Shown here: positions 51,476 to 59,843 of the stretch, piece by piece
Numbering within the stretch: the stretch's first letter is position 1
How the letters are laid out: the number at the start of each line of letters is the position of its first letter
From: an uncultured Eubacteriales bacterium
GTDB taxonomy: Bacteria; Bacillota; Clostridia; Oscillospirales; Acutalibacteraceae
Length of the DNA stretch: 64,000 nt
NCBI GenBank assembly: GCA_934457115.1
Contig: CAKSHI010000004.1
Location: forward strand, 52,362-116,361
Direction: 5' to 3'
Notes under the pieces: generated by a model
Seen by the model: the letters and a program-made list of their open reading frames with translations, nothing else
Database searches by the model: none
Told to the model about the DNA's origin: nothing
Translations under genes and position numbers: made by a program

Positions 51476-52326
51476 AATGCGGATAATGCTCTATAAATTC
51501 CATTAATATCTTTTTCTTTATTTATATTTGAAAAACCATAATTTCTAAAAATGTTTTCAATATCATTTTCTTGATTTATCCCAAATTCGACGCATAAACT
51601 TCCGCCATTTTTTAGGTAAGGGAACCAAAGTTTAGCTATCTCATTGTAAAAGTAGAGTCCGTCATCCCCGCCAAACAAGGCCATACTAGGCTCTCTTTTT
51701 ACTTCATCTTGCAAACATTCCATGTCACTCTTTGTGAGATATGGAGGGTTTGAAACTATAGAATCAAACTTATCTATTTGCAAAGAAGACATTATATTAT
51801 CAGCATTTAGTATGTCTGCTTTAAGAGGAATAACATTCTTTACGTTATTGAGCTCTATATTTTTAAGCAGGTATGAGTATGCTGCTTCAGATAATTCTAT
51901 AGCAATGACTAAAGCATCTTTTCTGGCCTTAGCGATAGATATTGCGACGGCACCGCTGCCGGAACAAAGATCTGCTATATGCGGGTTTAATGTATCTTTG
52001 ATTTTTTCTAAGCACTCATTTACTAAGGTTTCAGTGTCCTCCCGTGGGATTAATACTCCTTCACCTACTTTAAATAAAGAGCCCATAAACTCCCATTCTC
52101 CAATGATATATTGTAGAGGTCTTTTATTGGCTCTTTCGTTTATAAGTTCAAGAAACTTGGTGAAGCCCTCGTTTGATGCGGGATTTTGTCCGTTTAATAT
52201 TAAACTTTGCCTATCCATATTAAAACAAAATTTAAAAATACACATAGCATCGAAGGCTGCGCAAGGATTATTACTTTTTTCGAGGATTTTTCTGCCTTGT
52301 AAATATACTTCACTTAATGTTTTCAT
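51457..52326 (-). CDS. prmC: Peptide chain release factor N5-glutamine methyltransferase
   Basis: This 289-residue SAM-dependent enzyme methylates the Gln of the GGQ motif in release factors. SAM site ADLCSGSGAVAISIAKA and catalytic motif SNPPY are clear, preceded by the N-terminal helical domain. It is coupled to the DUF1385 gene by TAATG. DUF1385-prmC is a known neighbour pair, usually with prfA, which is absent here. Confidence 0.95.
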   Translation of the reverse strand: MKTLSEVYLQGRKILEKSNNPCAAFDAMCIFKFCFNMDRQSLILNGQNPASNEGFTKFLELINERANKRPLQYIIGEWEFMGSLFKVGEGVLIPREDTETLVNECLEKIKDTLNPHIADLCSGSGAVAISIAKARKDALVIAIELSEAAYSYLLKNIELNNVKNVIPLKADILNADNIMSSLQIDKFDSIVSNPPYLTKSDMECLQDEVKREPSMALFGGDDGLYFYNEIAKLWFPYLKNGGSLCVEFGINQENDIENIFRNYGFSNINKEKDINGIYRALSALKNPHQ

Positions 52327-53282
52327 TAGAGTATATCCTCACCATTTGGCGGGATAACAGCCTTTATGGCTTCTATAGCTACTTCTATCATGCTGTCATC
52401 CGGTTCTTTGGTTGTTATTCTTTGCATCCAAAGTCCCGGAGCGGCCACTATTTTGGTTAATATGTTGTCGTGCCTTGAGCATAGTTTTATAAGCTCATAA
52501 CCAATTGATATGATTATTGGGAAACAAGCTATTTTTACTATAGATCTTAAAATAGGGTTAGCAAAGGGAATAAAAAATCCAACAATAATTCCAACAATAA
52601 GCATTATTATAATAAAACTTGTTCCGCATCTAGGGTGAAACCTTATTTGTTTTCTAACATTTTCTACGTTTAGCTCTTCGCCGTTTTCATAACAAAATAT
52701 GGTTTTATGTTCAGCACCGTGGTATTGAAATATTCTTTTCATATCTTTAAGTTGAGAGCAAAGAGTTATGTATATTAAAAATAATATTATTCTTAAGATT
52801 CCCTCAAAGACAGACCTTGAAATCATACTCTCATATAGTTTGGGATAAGCACCTGCACTTAGGTTAAAGAGATAGATAGGAAGTACTATGAAGAGTGCTA
52901 CGGCCAAAAGTATACCTAATATACTGGCAATTACCATAATTATATTAAGTATTTTATTGCCAAGGTTATCTTCTATCCACTTTTCAAATTTGGATTGTTC
53001 TCCTTCAAGCTCCTCTTCACTAAGGGATTTTTCCGCTGATATAGAGAGTGCCTTATATCCCAAAGTCATGGAATCAATGAAAGAGGCAATGCCTCTTATA
53101 AATGGCAAGCGGAAAATTTTATATTTTCTGCTAAGTGTATTTTCTTCTATCTCTTCATTTATGATAGTTCCCTCAGGGGTTCGTATGGCTGCTACCGTTT
53201 TGAACGGACCTCTCATCATTATTCCTTCAATAAGGGCCTGACCACCTATTGACGTGATGATTTTTTTATTATTTTTTGCCAT
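52326..53282 (-). CDS. DUF1385 membrane protein
   Basis: This 318-residue protein contains the DUF1385 signatures GGQALIEGIMMRGP and FHPRCGTSF, with four or five membrane helices in between and after, and an HGAEHKT-like motif (YHGAEHKTIFCYE). Function is not established; it travels with prmC and release-factor genes. ATG after GGGAGGAC. It is the fifth gene of the trmB-to-prmC operon. Confidence 0.93.
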   Translation of the reverse strand: MAKNNKKIITSIGGQALIEGIMMRGPFKTVAAIRTPEGTIINEEIEENTLSRKYKIFRLPFIRGIASFIDSMTLGYKALSISAEKSLSEEELEGEQSKFEKWIEDNLGNKILNIIMVIASILGILLAVALFIVLPIYLFNLSAGAYPKLYESMISRSVFEGILRIILFLIYITLCSQLKDMKRIFQYHGAEHKTIFCYENGEELNVENVRKQIRFHPRCGTSFIIIMLIVGIIVGFFIPFANPILRSIVKIACFPIIISIGYELIKLCSRHDNILTKIVAAPGLWMQRITTKEPDDSMIEVAIEAIKAVIPPNGEDIL

Positions 53283-53296
53283 GTGTTGTCCTCCCT

Positions 53297-54727
53297 TTAG
53301 TTTGATGATGTTTTGTTATATGGGTCGATTATAGGTATTGAAATAATAACGGTTGTACCGGCTCCTTCTTTACTTTTAATAGTAAGAGAGCCCTTATGAA
53401 GCTTCATAATTTCATCTGCTACAGCAAGACCTATACCTGAGCCTCTTTTTAAGTGATTTGCCTTATAGAATTTCTCTTTTACTCTTGGTAAATCTTCGGC
53501 TGAGATACCATAACCGTCATCCTTTACAAATATGTTAAGCATACTATCATTTCGTTTATATCCTATGGAGATTGTACCACCATCCTTGGTGTACTTTAGG
53601 GCATTATCGATTATATTGACAAAAACTTGTCTTAATCGATTTTTATCGCCAACTGCGAATAGAGACTTATCGGCCTCTTTGTATATAAGGTTTTTGTTTT
53701 CAGACTTAGCTCTGTCTTGGAACATATACACAGCCTGATTTAACTCTGCCAATATGTCGATTTTATCCATCAATAAGACCATACGTCCACTTTGTATTCT
53801 TGAGAAATCCAATAATTCTTCGACTATACCATAAAGACGTTCGGATTCATCTTGTATTATTTTAAGTCCTTTTTCGGATGTAGCTTCGTCGGAACCCTTT
53901 AACATCTGCAGGGTTTCAGCCCAACCTTTTATAGCGGTTAAGGGGGTACGAAGTTCGTGGGATACTGAAGATATAAAATCATTTTTAAGCTTTTCTGATG
54001 TACCCAATTCATCTGCCATATAATTAATATTATCGCAGAGTTCGCCAATTTCATCGTTATAATGTTTATTAATTCTTACATTAAAGTCCCCATGGGCGAT
54101 TCTTTTGGCGATGGACCCTATTTCAGTTACGGGGGTAACAATAGATTTAATGAAATATAAGCTTGAAAGTATAACAAAAGTAACTACTATAAACCCAATC
54201 ATAATAAGCAAGATAGAGAGTATAATAATACGGTGATTTACAGCAGATAAGGAAACTATGTATCTCACGGAACCAAGGCAGTTACCGCTTGAATCAATAA
54301 TAACTCTGCTGACAGCCATACATTTTTCACCGGAAACGGTTCTTCCTTCCCAATGTCCATAGTTACTTTGAGATGATTTTGCAATGCTTAGATCTTTCAT
54401 AGGGTCGTCTTTAGACGGGTTAAATCCCGTAGAGGTTGTTATTACATTATCATGCGAATCCAGAAGCATCATTTCCATTGAATTCTTATCAGGGAAATTT
54501 TCAATATAAAGTTTAGTATACCTTAAGAACTCTTCTTCAGAATAATTGCTGCTGTCGCTAAAAAGATTTGCAAATTCTGCGGATCGGCCATCTATAGTTT
54601 GAGAAATTCCGGTGTAATAATATCCTTTTATAAAAAAGGCAAGACCCAAAATTATTAATATTAATATCGAAACTACGATACTTAGGCTATGATATATCCA
54701 TCTACGAGTAATTCCCTTTATTGCCAT
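53297..54727 (-). CDS. Sensor histidine kinase
   Basis: This 476-residue membrane kinase has two helices (about residues 13-36 and 168-195) enclosing an extracytoplasmic sensor of about 130 residues. HAMP (SIAKRIAHGDFNVRI), HisKA with SHELRTPLTAIKGWAE and a HATPase with NIIDNALKYT and GSGIGLAVADE follow. It pairs with the response regulator 21 bases upstream. The sensor input is unknown; a lipoprotein gene in the same operon may supply it. Confidence 0.95.
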   Translation of the reverse strand: MAIKGITRRWIYHSLSIVVSILILIILGLAFFIKGYYYTGISQTIDGRSAEFANLFSDSSNYSEEEFLRYTKLYIENFPDKNSMEMMLLDSHDNVITTSTGFNPSKDDPMKDLSIAKSSQSNYGHWEGRTVSGEKCMAVSRVIIDSSGNCLGSVRYIVSLSAVNHRIIILSILLIMIGFIVVTFVILSSLYFIKSIVTPVTEIGSIAKRIAHGDFNVRINKHYNDEIGELCDNINYMADELGTSEKLKNDFISSVSHELRTPLTAIKGWAETLQMLKGSDEATSEKGLKIIQDESERLYGIVEELLDFSRIQSGRMVLLMDKIDILAELNQAVYMFQDRAKSENKNLIYKEADKSLFAVGDKNRLRQVFVNIIDNALKYTKDGGTISIGYKRNDSMLNIFVKDDGYGISAEDLPRVKEKFYKANHLKRGSGIGLAVADEIMKLHKGSLTIKSKEGAGTTVIISIPIIDPYNKTSSN

Positions 54728-54748
54728 AATCTTCCCCCTTTTAGGTGA

Positions 54749-55450
54749 TTAAGCTTCCCATTTATAACCTAGACCCCATATTGTTATAATATGTCTTGGA
54801 TGGGCCGGATTTTCTTCGATTTTAATTCTAAGTCTTCTTATATTTACATCGACTTTCTTTTCTTCGCCTGCGTATTCTTCGCCCCAAATTTTTGTTAGTA
54901 TATCTGTTCTGGTTAATAGTTTGCCGGGGTTTTTAATGAAGTATTCCAACATTAAAAATTCAGTTTGAGTAATATCGATGCTTCTGCCATCTTTTTGTAG
55001 ATTTCTATTTTTTACGTTTAGTATAAAGCTTCCTGATACAAGCTCGGATAATTCATCTGTTTTATCGATGTTTTTAGCGATTTCAACTCTTCTATATAAT
55101 GAATCAATTCTCGCAGTAAGTTCAGATGGGCTGAATGGTTTTGTAATATAGTCATCAGCTCCAAGCATGAGGCCGTTTACTTTGTCCATTTCTTGAGCTT
55201 TAGCTGTTAGCATGATTATTCCAACAGTTTTGTTGTTATTTCTTATTTCTCTACATATGGAGAATCCGTCTTGATCCGGCATCATAACATCCAATAAAAT
55301 TATATCAAAATCTTTTGATGATAGATTATATTCTCTCATTGCAGCTTCACCGCAGTCAGCTTGTACTACTATATATCCTGCTCTTTGTAAATTTATAACA
55401 ATAAAGTCTCTTATTGCTGCTTCATCTTCTACTACTAGTATTTTTTTCAT
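54749..55450 (-). CDS. OmpR/PhoB-family response regulator
   Basis: This 233-residue regulator has a receiver with VVEDEAA, the phosphorylated Asp in ILLDVMMPDQDG, and a C-terminal winged helix (VDVNIRRLRIKIEENPAHPR, ending GLGYKWEA). It precedes its kinase by 21 bases. It may regulate its own operon, but no repeat-type operator was found upstream. Confidence 0.96.
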   Translation of the reverse strand: MKKILVVEDEAAIRDFIVINLQRAGYIVVQADCGEAAMREYNLSSKDFDIILLDVMMPDQDGFSICREIRNNNKTVGIIMLTAKAQEMDKVNGLMLGADDYITKPFSPSELTARIDSLYRRVEIAKNIDKTDELSELVSGSFILNVKNRNLQKDGRSIDITQTEFLMLEYFIKNPGKLLTRTDILTKIWGEEYAGEEKKVDVNIRRLRIKIEENPAHPRHIITIWGLGYKWEA

Positions 55451-55461
55451 TTCAGTGCTCC

Positions 55462-56805
55462 TTAATTGTATGTTTTAAATTTATTTATAACATCATTCTC
55501 GTCGATAGATAAGGTATCATCTTGAGAAATCAGCGCTATATAAGATTGTTGGTCATTTGTTTTAAGTATTCTATACTCGTTATTTTCAATTAAAGCCTTG
55601 CTTAAACTAGCAGTTGGAATAGCTTTTATTGAAAGGAGTACATTATTATCAGAATTTGAATCATTTTCATCTGTAATTAATTTATTAAATTTTAAAATAC
55701 CGTCATCAAGGCTTATAGTAACTTTCTCTTCCCATTCTTTTGGGAAAGTAAATACATATTTGTCTTTTGTGTTGATTATAGTATTTAATATTTCCTTTAA
55801 TGAATTATCACTTGGGTTGTACTTAACCCAAGTAGATGCACACAAAGGTGACTCTATATCAGGTGTATAGCCTGATATATTGTATTGGGTCGGTATTTCT
55901 ATAATGCCGTCATTATCAATATCCATAGATAATGCATTACCATATTTAATGAATGGAGAGGTACTCCGTCCATCCCTATGGTATAGAGGATTTTTTAGTT
56001 GTTTTTCTTGGCAGTCCCAATAGATAAATTCAGTAGATGTTTTGTTTCCGTTGAGAGTTTCGTCAACGAACACTCCCGAGGTGGATTCATCGACTTTACC
56101 AAGTTTTATTGATTGACAGCTAATAGCATCGGCATTCATTGCTACACTGCCTATAGTGTCGATTGCTTGGTTTTGGTCATTGAATTTAATAAGCCTTGCC
56201 TGCGCAGGCGAATCTGCCGAATTTAAGGTTAGAAGTAGTATTTCATCGCCTACTTCGTCATCTAAGTCGGCAACTATAAAGTCATTATATCTATCAGTAA
56301 GATTTATAGCGTGCATATCACATCCGTCATAGGAATATGCATTTATAATATTGCCCGTATTTTTAAAGGATGTCCATCCGACTATAATTTCCTTTTTGTT
56401 GTCTTTATTGATATCTCCAAAGCATATTTTATCAACATCATTACCCTGATTTTTTAATACTGTTAAAACTCTCCAGCTATCCGCCATTTTTTCCATTATC
56501 ATAATGTTGGTGCCGGACTTTTTATCATCATTGTCCGAATAAAAGGCAAGGGCCTGCTCTCTATCATCATTTAAGAGATTGGTTATTATGACAGGAAAGC
56601 GATATTCACCGCTTTTAGGATATTTAAGAGTAATATTTTGACCTGCTTCCTTGTAAAGAAGCTTTTGAACTTCAGCTTTTTCCCCGGTAGCCTTTGGGGG
56701 ATGCATTAAACTTTTTGTATCGAAGGATCCGTTTGCACATCCAAAGAAGAACGTAGGAACAATAAAGATCAACACAAGAAAAATAAAATTGCTTTTAATT
56801 TTCAA
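55462..56805 (-). CDS. Lipoprotein with VCBS/FG-GAP-like acidic repeats
   Basis: This 447-residue protein has a lipobox (FFFGC, Cys about residue 23) and so should be anchored on the outer face of the membrane. It contains Ca-binding-like D-x-D-x-(D/N) loops as in FG-GAP/VCBS propeller repeats: GDINKDNKKEIIVG, ADLDDEVGDEILLL and DIDNDGIIEI. I recognise no enzyme site. The TTG start at 56805 follows AGGTGG and overlaps trmB. Its position directly before the two-component genes suggests a sensor or target of that system. Confidence 0.85.
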   Translation of the reverse strand: MKIKSNFIFLVLIFIVPTFFFGCANGSFDTKSLMHPPKATGEKAEVQKLLYKEAGQNITLKYPKSGEYRFPVIITNLLNDDREQALAFYSDNDDKKSGTNIMIMEKMADSWRVLTVLKNQGNDVDKICFGDINKDNKKEIIVGWTSFKNTGNIINAYSYDGCDMHAINLTDRYNDFIVADLDDEVGDEILLLTLNSADSPAQARLIKFNDQNQAIDTIGSVAMNADAISCQSIKLGKVDESTSGVFVDETLNGNKTSTEFIYWDCQEKQLKNPLYHRDGRSTSPFIKYGNALSMDIDNDGIIEIPTQYNISGYTPDIESPLCASTWVKYNPSDNSLKEILNTIINTKDKYVFTFPKEWEEKVTISLDDGILKFNKLITDENDSNSDNNVLLSIKAIPTASLSKALIENNEYRILKTNDQQSYIALISQDDTLSIDENDVINKFKTYN

Positions 56806-57478
56806 TTTTTTGTGCCACCTTATTATTAAATTTAGCTATTAAGAATTTGATATTTATTCCTTGTTTCATGAACATTTTTTCGTGTTCAGTCAAGACGTTC
56901 TCCTCAATATTTTCACTATGAAGGTCGTATGTCTTATAAATAATATCAAATCCACTGTTTTGAAAGTACTCTATGCTTTCGTTAAATAGATTATCATCAT
57001 CAGTTTTAAAATATATTTCACCGTTTTCTTTTAGGAAGACCTTATATTTTTCTAATTTATTTGGGAAAGTAAGGCGTCTTTTTTTGTGTTTAGCCTTAGG
57101 CCAGGGATTACAAAAACTTATATATATACGATCAACGATGTCGTTTTCATCCATCATTTCATCGATTTTGTCGATATTATGGGCCACAAGAGCAATGTTA
57201 TCTACCGTCATATTGGCCTCTTGGAATTCCCTTTCGATATTTCTTCTTGCACAACCTAAAACATCGTAACTTATATCAATAGCAATATAATTTATTTCGC
57301 TATGGTCTTTTGCTATTTTAGAAATAAAGTCTCCTTTACCACATCCAAGTTCAAGATGAATAGGGGCGTTTTTTTTAAATAAAGAACTCCACTTGCCTTT
57401 ATATTGACAAGCGTTGTTTGTAAAATATGGGCATACTTCCAATTCAGGTCTTGCCCATTTTTTGGTTCGCATCCGCAA
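56795..57478 (-). CDS. trmB: tRNA (guanine-N7)-methyltransferase
   Basis: This 227-residue enzyme methylates G46 of tRNA. HLELGCGKGDFI is the SAM site and FCNPWPKAKHKKRRL the TrmB signature. The TTG at 57478 gives MRMRTKKW, as in Bacillus TrmB; ATG 57472 is the alternative. It heads a six-gene operon (trmB, lipoprotein, regulator, kinase, DUF1385, prmC). Confidence 0.95.
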   Translation of the reverse strand: MRMRTKKWARPELEVCPYFTNNACQYKGKWSSLFKKNAPIHLELGCGKGDFISKIAKDHSEINYIAIDISYDVLGCARRNIEREFQEANMTVDNIALVAHNIDKIDEMMDENDIVDRIYISFCNPWPKAKHKKRRLTFPNKLEKYKVFLKENGEIYFKTDDDNLFNESIEYFQNSGFDIIYKTYDLHSENIEENVLTEHEKMFMKQGINIKFLIAKFNNKVAQKIEN

Positions 57479-57523
57479 AATTCACACACTCCAAATAGTT
57501 TTATAAAAAAATCCAATAATATA

Positions 57524-57551
57524 ATAATACCAAATTTTCAAAAAAAGACAA
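57524..57551 (-). promoter_or_regulatory. Promoter of the trmB operon
   Basis: TTGTCT and TATTAT on the minus strand, 16-base spacer, about 50 bases upstream of trmB. Confidence 0.5.
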
Positions 57552-57743
57552 GATGTCTAAGCTCAATTCTTTTTTATTGTATCACTTTTTATAATTTAAT
57601 CCTGCAATATGTGTTAAAATGGTAGAATTATGCATTAAAATATTGAATTTACATATAAAATATATTCCTTAATTATCTTAGTTTTTTTATTTTGAAAATT
57701 TAAATAATATATTTATACTCAAAAAATAAAAGGGGTGAATGAA

Positions 57744-57899
57744 TTGAAAAATAAAAGATCCAAGGATAAAAAGCCTGATAAAATCACTTTGCCTATAACC
57801 TATCCAAATGAAAGATATCCCGAAACAAATATAGCAAAACCGTCGGATAAAAACGTAGAGATAGCCAAAGAGTGGGTAGATGACGGCTCAAGGTTATAA
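57744..57899 (+). CDS. DUF3787-like spore-surface miniprotein
   Basis: This short gene encodes a 51-residue, strongly charged protein. The C-terminus (PSDKNVEIAKEWVDDGSRL) resembles the AKEWVD end of DUF3787 / CDIF630_02480-type spore-surface proteins of clostridia, while the N-terminus is Lys-rich. GGGG lies eight bases before the TTG start, and a terminator follows directly. The family match is from memory of the short motif and needs a profile search. Confidence 0.65.
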   Translation: MKNKRSKDKKPDKITLPITYPNERYPETNIAKPSDKNVEIAKEWVDDGSRL

Positions 57900-57906
57900 T
57901 ATTATA

Positions 57907-58905
57907 CTAGTCTGGAGATTTCATAAAAACTTCAGACTGGTTTTTATTTTTTTCATAAATTCTTTTTGTAAGGTCGATAAGTTCTTCAAAGGAGGTTAGA
58001 TATCCTGCCTCGTTTCTAAATGCCGCAGCACCGTTTAGACCCTTTATATACCACGCAACGTGTTTTCTTGCCTCCAACATACCGTGTTTTTCGCCTTTAT
58101 ATTTACAAAGCAATTGTATATGCTTGAGCATTACATCTATTATTTGGCTAACGGTGGGTTTTGGTATTATTCTTCCATGATTTAAATAGGCGTTAAGTCT
58201 TGAGAATATAAATGGATTTCCAAGAGCGGCACGTCCTACCATAATCATATCGCAGCCTGTGGTTTCGAGCATTTGAACTGCGGATTGTTCATCGATGATG
58301 TCGCCGTTTCCTATGACGGGTATAGAAAGCTCTTTTTTTATTTTGGTGATTATATCAAGGTCTATTCCTTTTTGATACATTTCTTCCCTTGTTCTTGCAT
58401 GAACCGCCACAGCACTTGCACCGTTTTCTTCGCATATTTTAGCAACCTCGACAGCGTTTATATTGGAGTTGTCCCAACCCTTTCTTATTTTGACGGTAAC
58501 GGGGACATCCACTGCACCTTTTACGGCTTTCACGATTTCGCCGCAAAGCTTAGGGTCTTTCATTAATGCAGAGCCGCAGCCGTTTGAGCAAACCTTTGGG
58601 ACAGGACAGCCCATATTGATGTCTATCATATCAGGATTGTATTTCATGATTTCTTTTGCAGCAAATGCCATAGTTTGAGGCTCATTTCCAAAAAGTTGAG
58701 CTGCGAATGGGGTACTTGATTTAGTATTTTCTAAAAGTTCATTTGTATTTTTATTTTGATACATAACTCCCTTTGAGCTTACCATTTCGCTTACGGTATA
58801 TGCGCTGCCGAAATCGGCGCATATTTCTCTAAAAGCCCTATCCGCCGCCGAAGCCATTGGAGCCAATACTACATATCCATTTATTTCTAAATTTCCTATT
58901 TTCAT
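57907..58905 (-). CDS. dusB: tRNA-dihydrouridine synthase B
   Basis: This 332-residue FMN enzyme reduces uridines in tRNA. PMASAADRAFREICADFG, DINMGCPVPKVCSNGCGSAL (with the catalytic Cys) and the FMN-binding GNGDIIDEQSA are clear. It is transcribed alone, converging on the DUF3787-like gene. A 390-base spacer separates it from greA. Confidence 0.95.
   Translation of the reverse strand: MKIGNLEINGYVVLAPMASAADRAFREICADFGSAYTVSEMVSSKGVMYQNKNTNELLENTKSSTPFAAQLFGNEPQTMAFAAKEIMKYNPDMIDINMGCPVPKVCSNGCGSALMKDPKLCGEIVKAVKGAVDVPVTVKIRKGWDNSNINAVEVAKICEENGASAVAVHARTREEMYQKGIDLDIITKIKKELSIPVIGNGDIIDEQSAVQMLETTGCDMIMVGRAALGNPFIFSRLNAYLNHGRIIPKPTVSQIIDVMLKHIQLLCKYKGEKHGMLEARKHVAWYIKGLNGAAAFRNEAGYLTSFEELIDLTKRIYEKNKNQSEVFMKSPD
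57909..57953 (+). terminator. Terminator after the DUF3787-like gene
   Basis: AGTCTGGA (57909-57916) pairs with TTCAGACT (57931-57938) with minor mismatch, then GGTTTTTATTTTTTT. It overlaps the last codons of the convergent dusB. Confidence 0.8.
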
Positions 58906-58968
58906 ATTATTATTAATTAAACCTACTTTCTAATGGAAAATAATATAATTATAGCACAGATGTATTTC

Positions 58969-59063
58969 TCCCTCCTCTTAGAAGGTGGGATTTTGAGGGG
59001 TTGATGCCTCTTTGCACTTATTGCAGTCTGTTGCAACCTCTGCTTCTTGCAAGTAAAGCAGAG
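58969..59063. other. Hairpin-rich intergenic segment between dusB and greA
   Basis: This part of the 392-base spacer holds four stems in a row: TCCC-CCT/AGG-GGGA (58969-58990), GAGG/CCTC (58995-59010), TGCA/TGCA (59013-59025) and perfect CTCTGCTT/AAGCAGAG (59038-59063). No gene fits and no known riboswitch core was recognised. It may be a small RNA or leader on either strand. The remaining spacer is AT-rich with the greA promoter. Confidence 0.4.
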
Positions 59064-59220
59064 CATTGCTCCGATTTAAATGATACCATTTAAGCTTAGT
59101 TTTGTCTATGAAACAAGGGTTATACTATGGATATGGGAATGCTATTGAAATTTAGGAATATGTTTTTTTGAATTATTTTAAAATAAAGTTTAATTTTTAA
59201 GTGAAAATCGGGTGAAAACC

Positions 59221-59249
59221 TTGACAGAAATGTGGGTTTTGACTATAAT
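59221..59249 (+). promoter_or_regulatory. Consensus promoter of greA
   Basis: Perfect TTGACA and TATAAT with 17-base spacer; the leader is about 40 bases. Confidence 0.92.
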
Positions 59250-59297
59250 ACTATTATTGTCTTGTGAAATATATTCGCTAAAAGGTGGTTTTAATAT

Positions 59298-59771
59298 ATG
59301 TCTAAACAAGTTTTTTTAACAAATGAAGGTCTTAAGAGATTAGAAGAAGAATTAAATGAGTTAAAGACAGTTAAGAGAAAGGAAATAGCTGAAAAGATTA
59401 AGGTTGCATTGTCTTTTGGAGATTTATCCGAAAACAGTGAGTATGACGAAGCTAAAAATGATCAGGCTATTCTTGAATCGAGAATTATGTCGATTGAAGC
59501 AATGCTTAAAAATGTTTCTATAATCAATGAAAGTGATCTTGATACAGGAAGTATATTTGTTGGATCTAAGATTAAAATTCGTGATGTCGAATTTGATGAA
59601 GTAAATGATTATAGAATAGTAGGCTCAAACGAGGCTGATCCGGATTCAGGGCTTATATCGGATGAATCTCCGATAGGTGCGGCTCTATTAGGTCATAAAG
59701 TCGGTGATATGGTGCAGGTTGAAGCACCGGCCGGAGTTATTGAGTTTGAAGTACTGGGAATATCCAGATAA
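59298..59771 (+). CDS. greA: Transcription elongation factor GreA
   Basis: This 157-residue factor rescues backtracked RNA polymerase. The N-terminal coiled coil with FGDLSENSEYDEAKNDQ carries the conserved acidic tip, followed by the FKBP-like C-terminal domain (ESPIGAALLGHKVGDMV). ATG after AAAGGTGG. A terminator lies between it and lysS, with a shared context typical for greA-lysS. Confidence 0.97.
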   Translation: MSKQVFLTNEGLKRLEEELNELKTVKRKEIAEKIKVALSFGDLSENSEYDEAKNDQAILESRIMSIEAMLKNVSIINESDLDTGSIFVGSKIKIRDVEFDEVNDYRIVGSNEADPDSGLISDESPIGAALLGHKVGDMVQVEAPAGVIEFEVLGISR

Positions 59772-59784
59772 AATTATATTGCGT

Positions 59785-59820
59785 GACGGGCAGGATTTTT
59801 TTAACTCTGTCCGTCTTTTA
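59785..59820 (+). terminator. Hairpin between greA and lysS
   Basis: GACGGGCAG pairs with CTGTCCGTC (one G-U), then TTTTA. It may attenuate rather than fully end the transcript because lysS starts 24 bases later without a visible promoter. Confidence 0.75.
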
Positions 59821-59843
59821 AATGAACCAAAGGGGAAGTAAAA

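Noticed and set aside
58906..59297. Known riboswitch (TPP, SAM, FMN, cobalamin, glycine, c-di-GMP)
   Set aside because: None of their conserved core sequences could be found on either strand.
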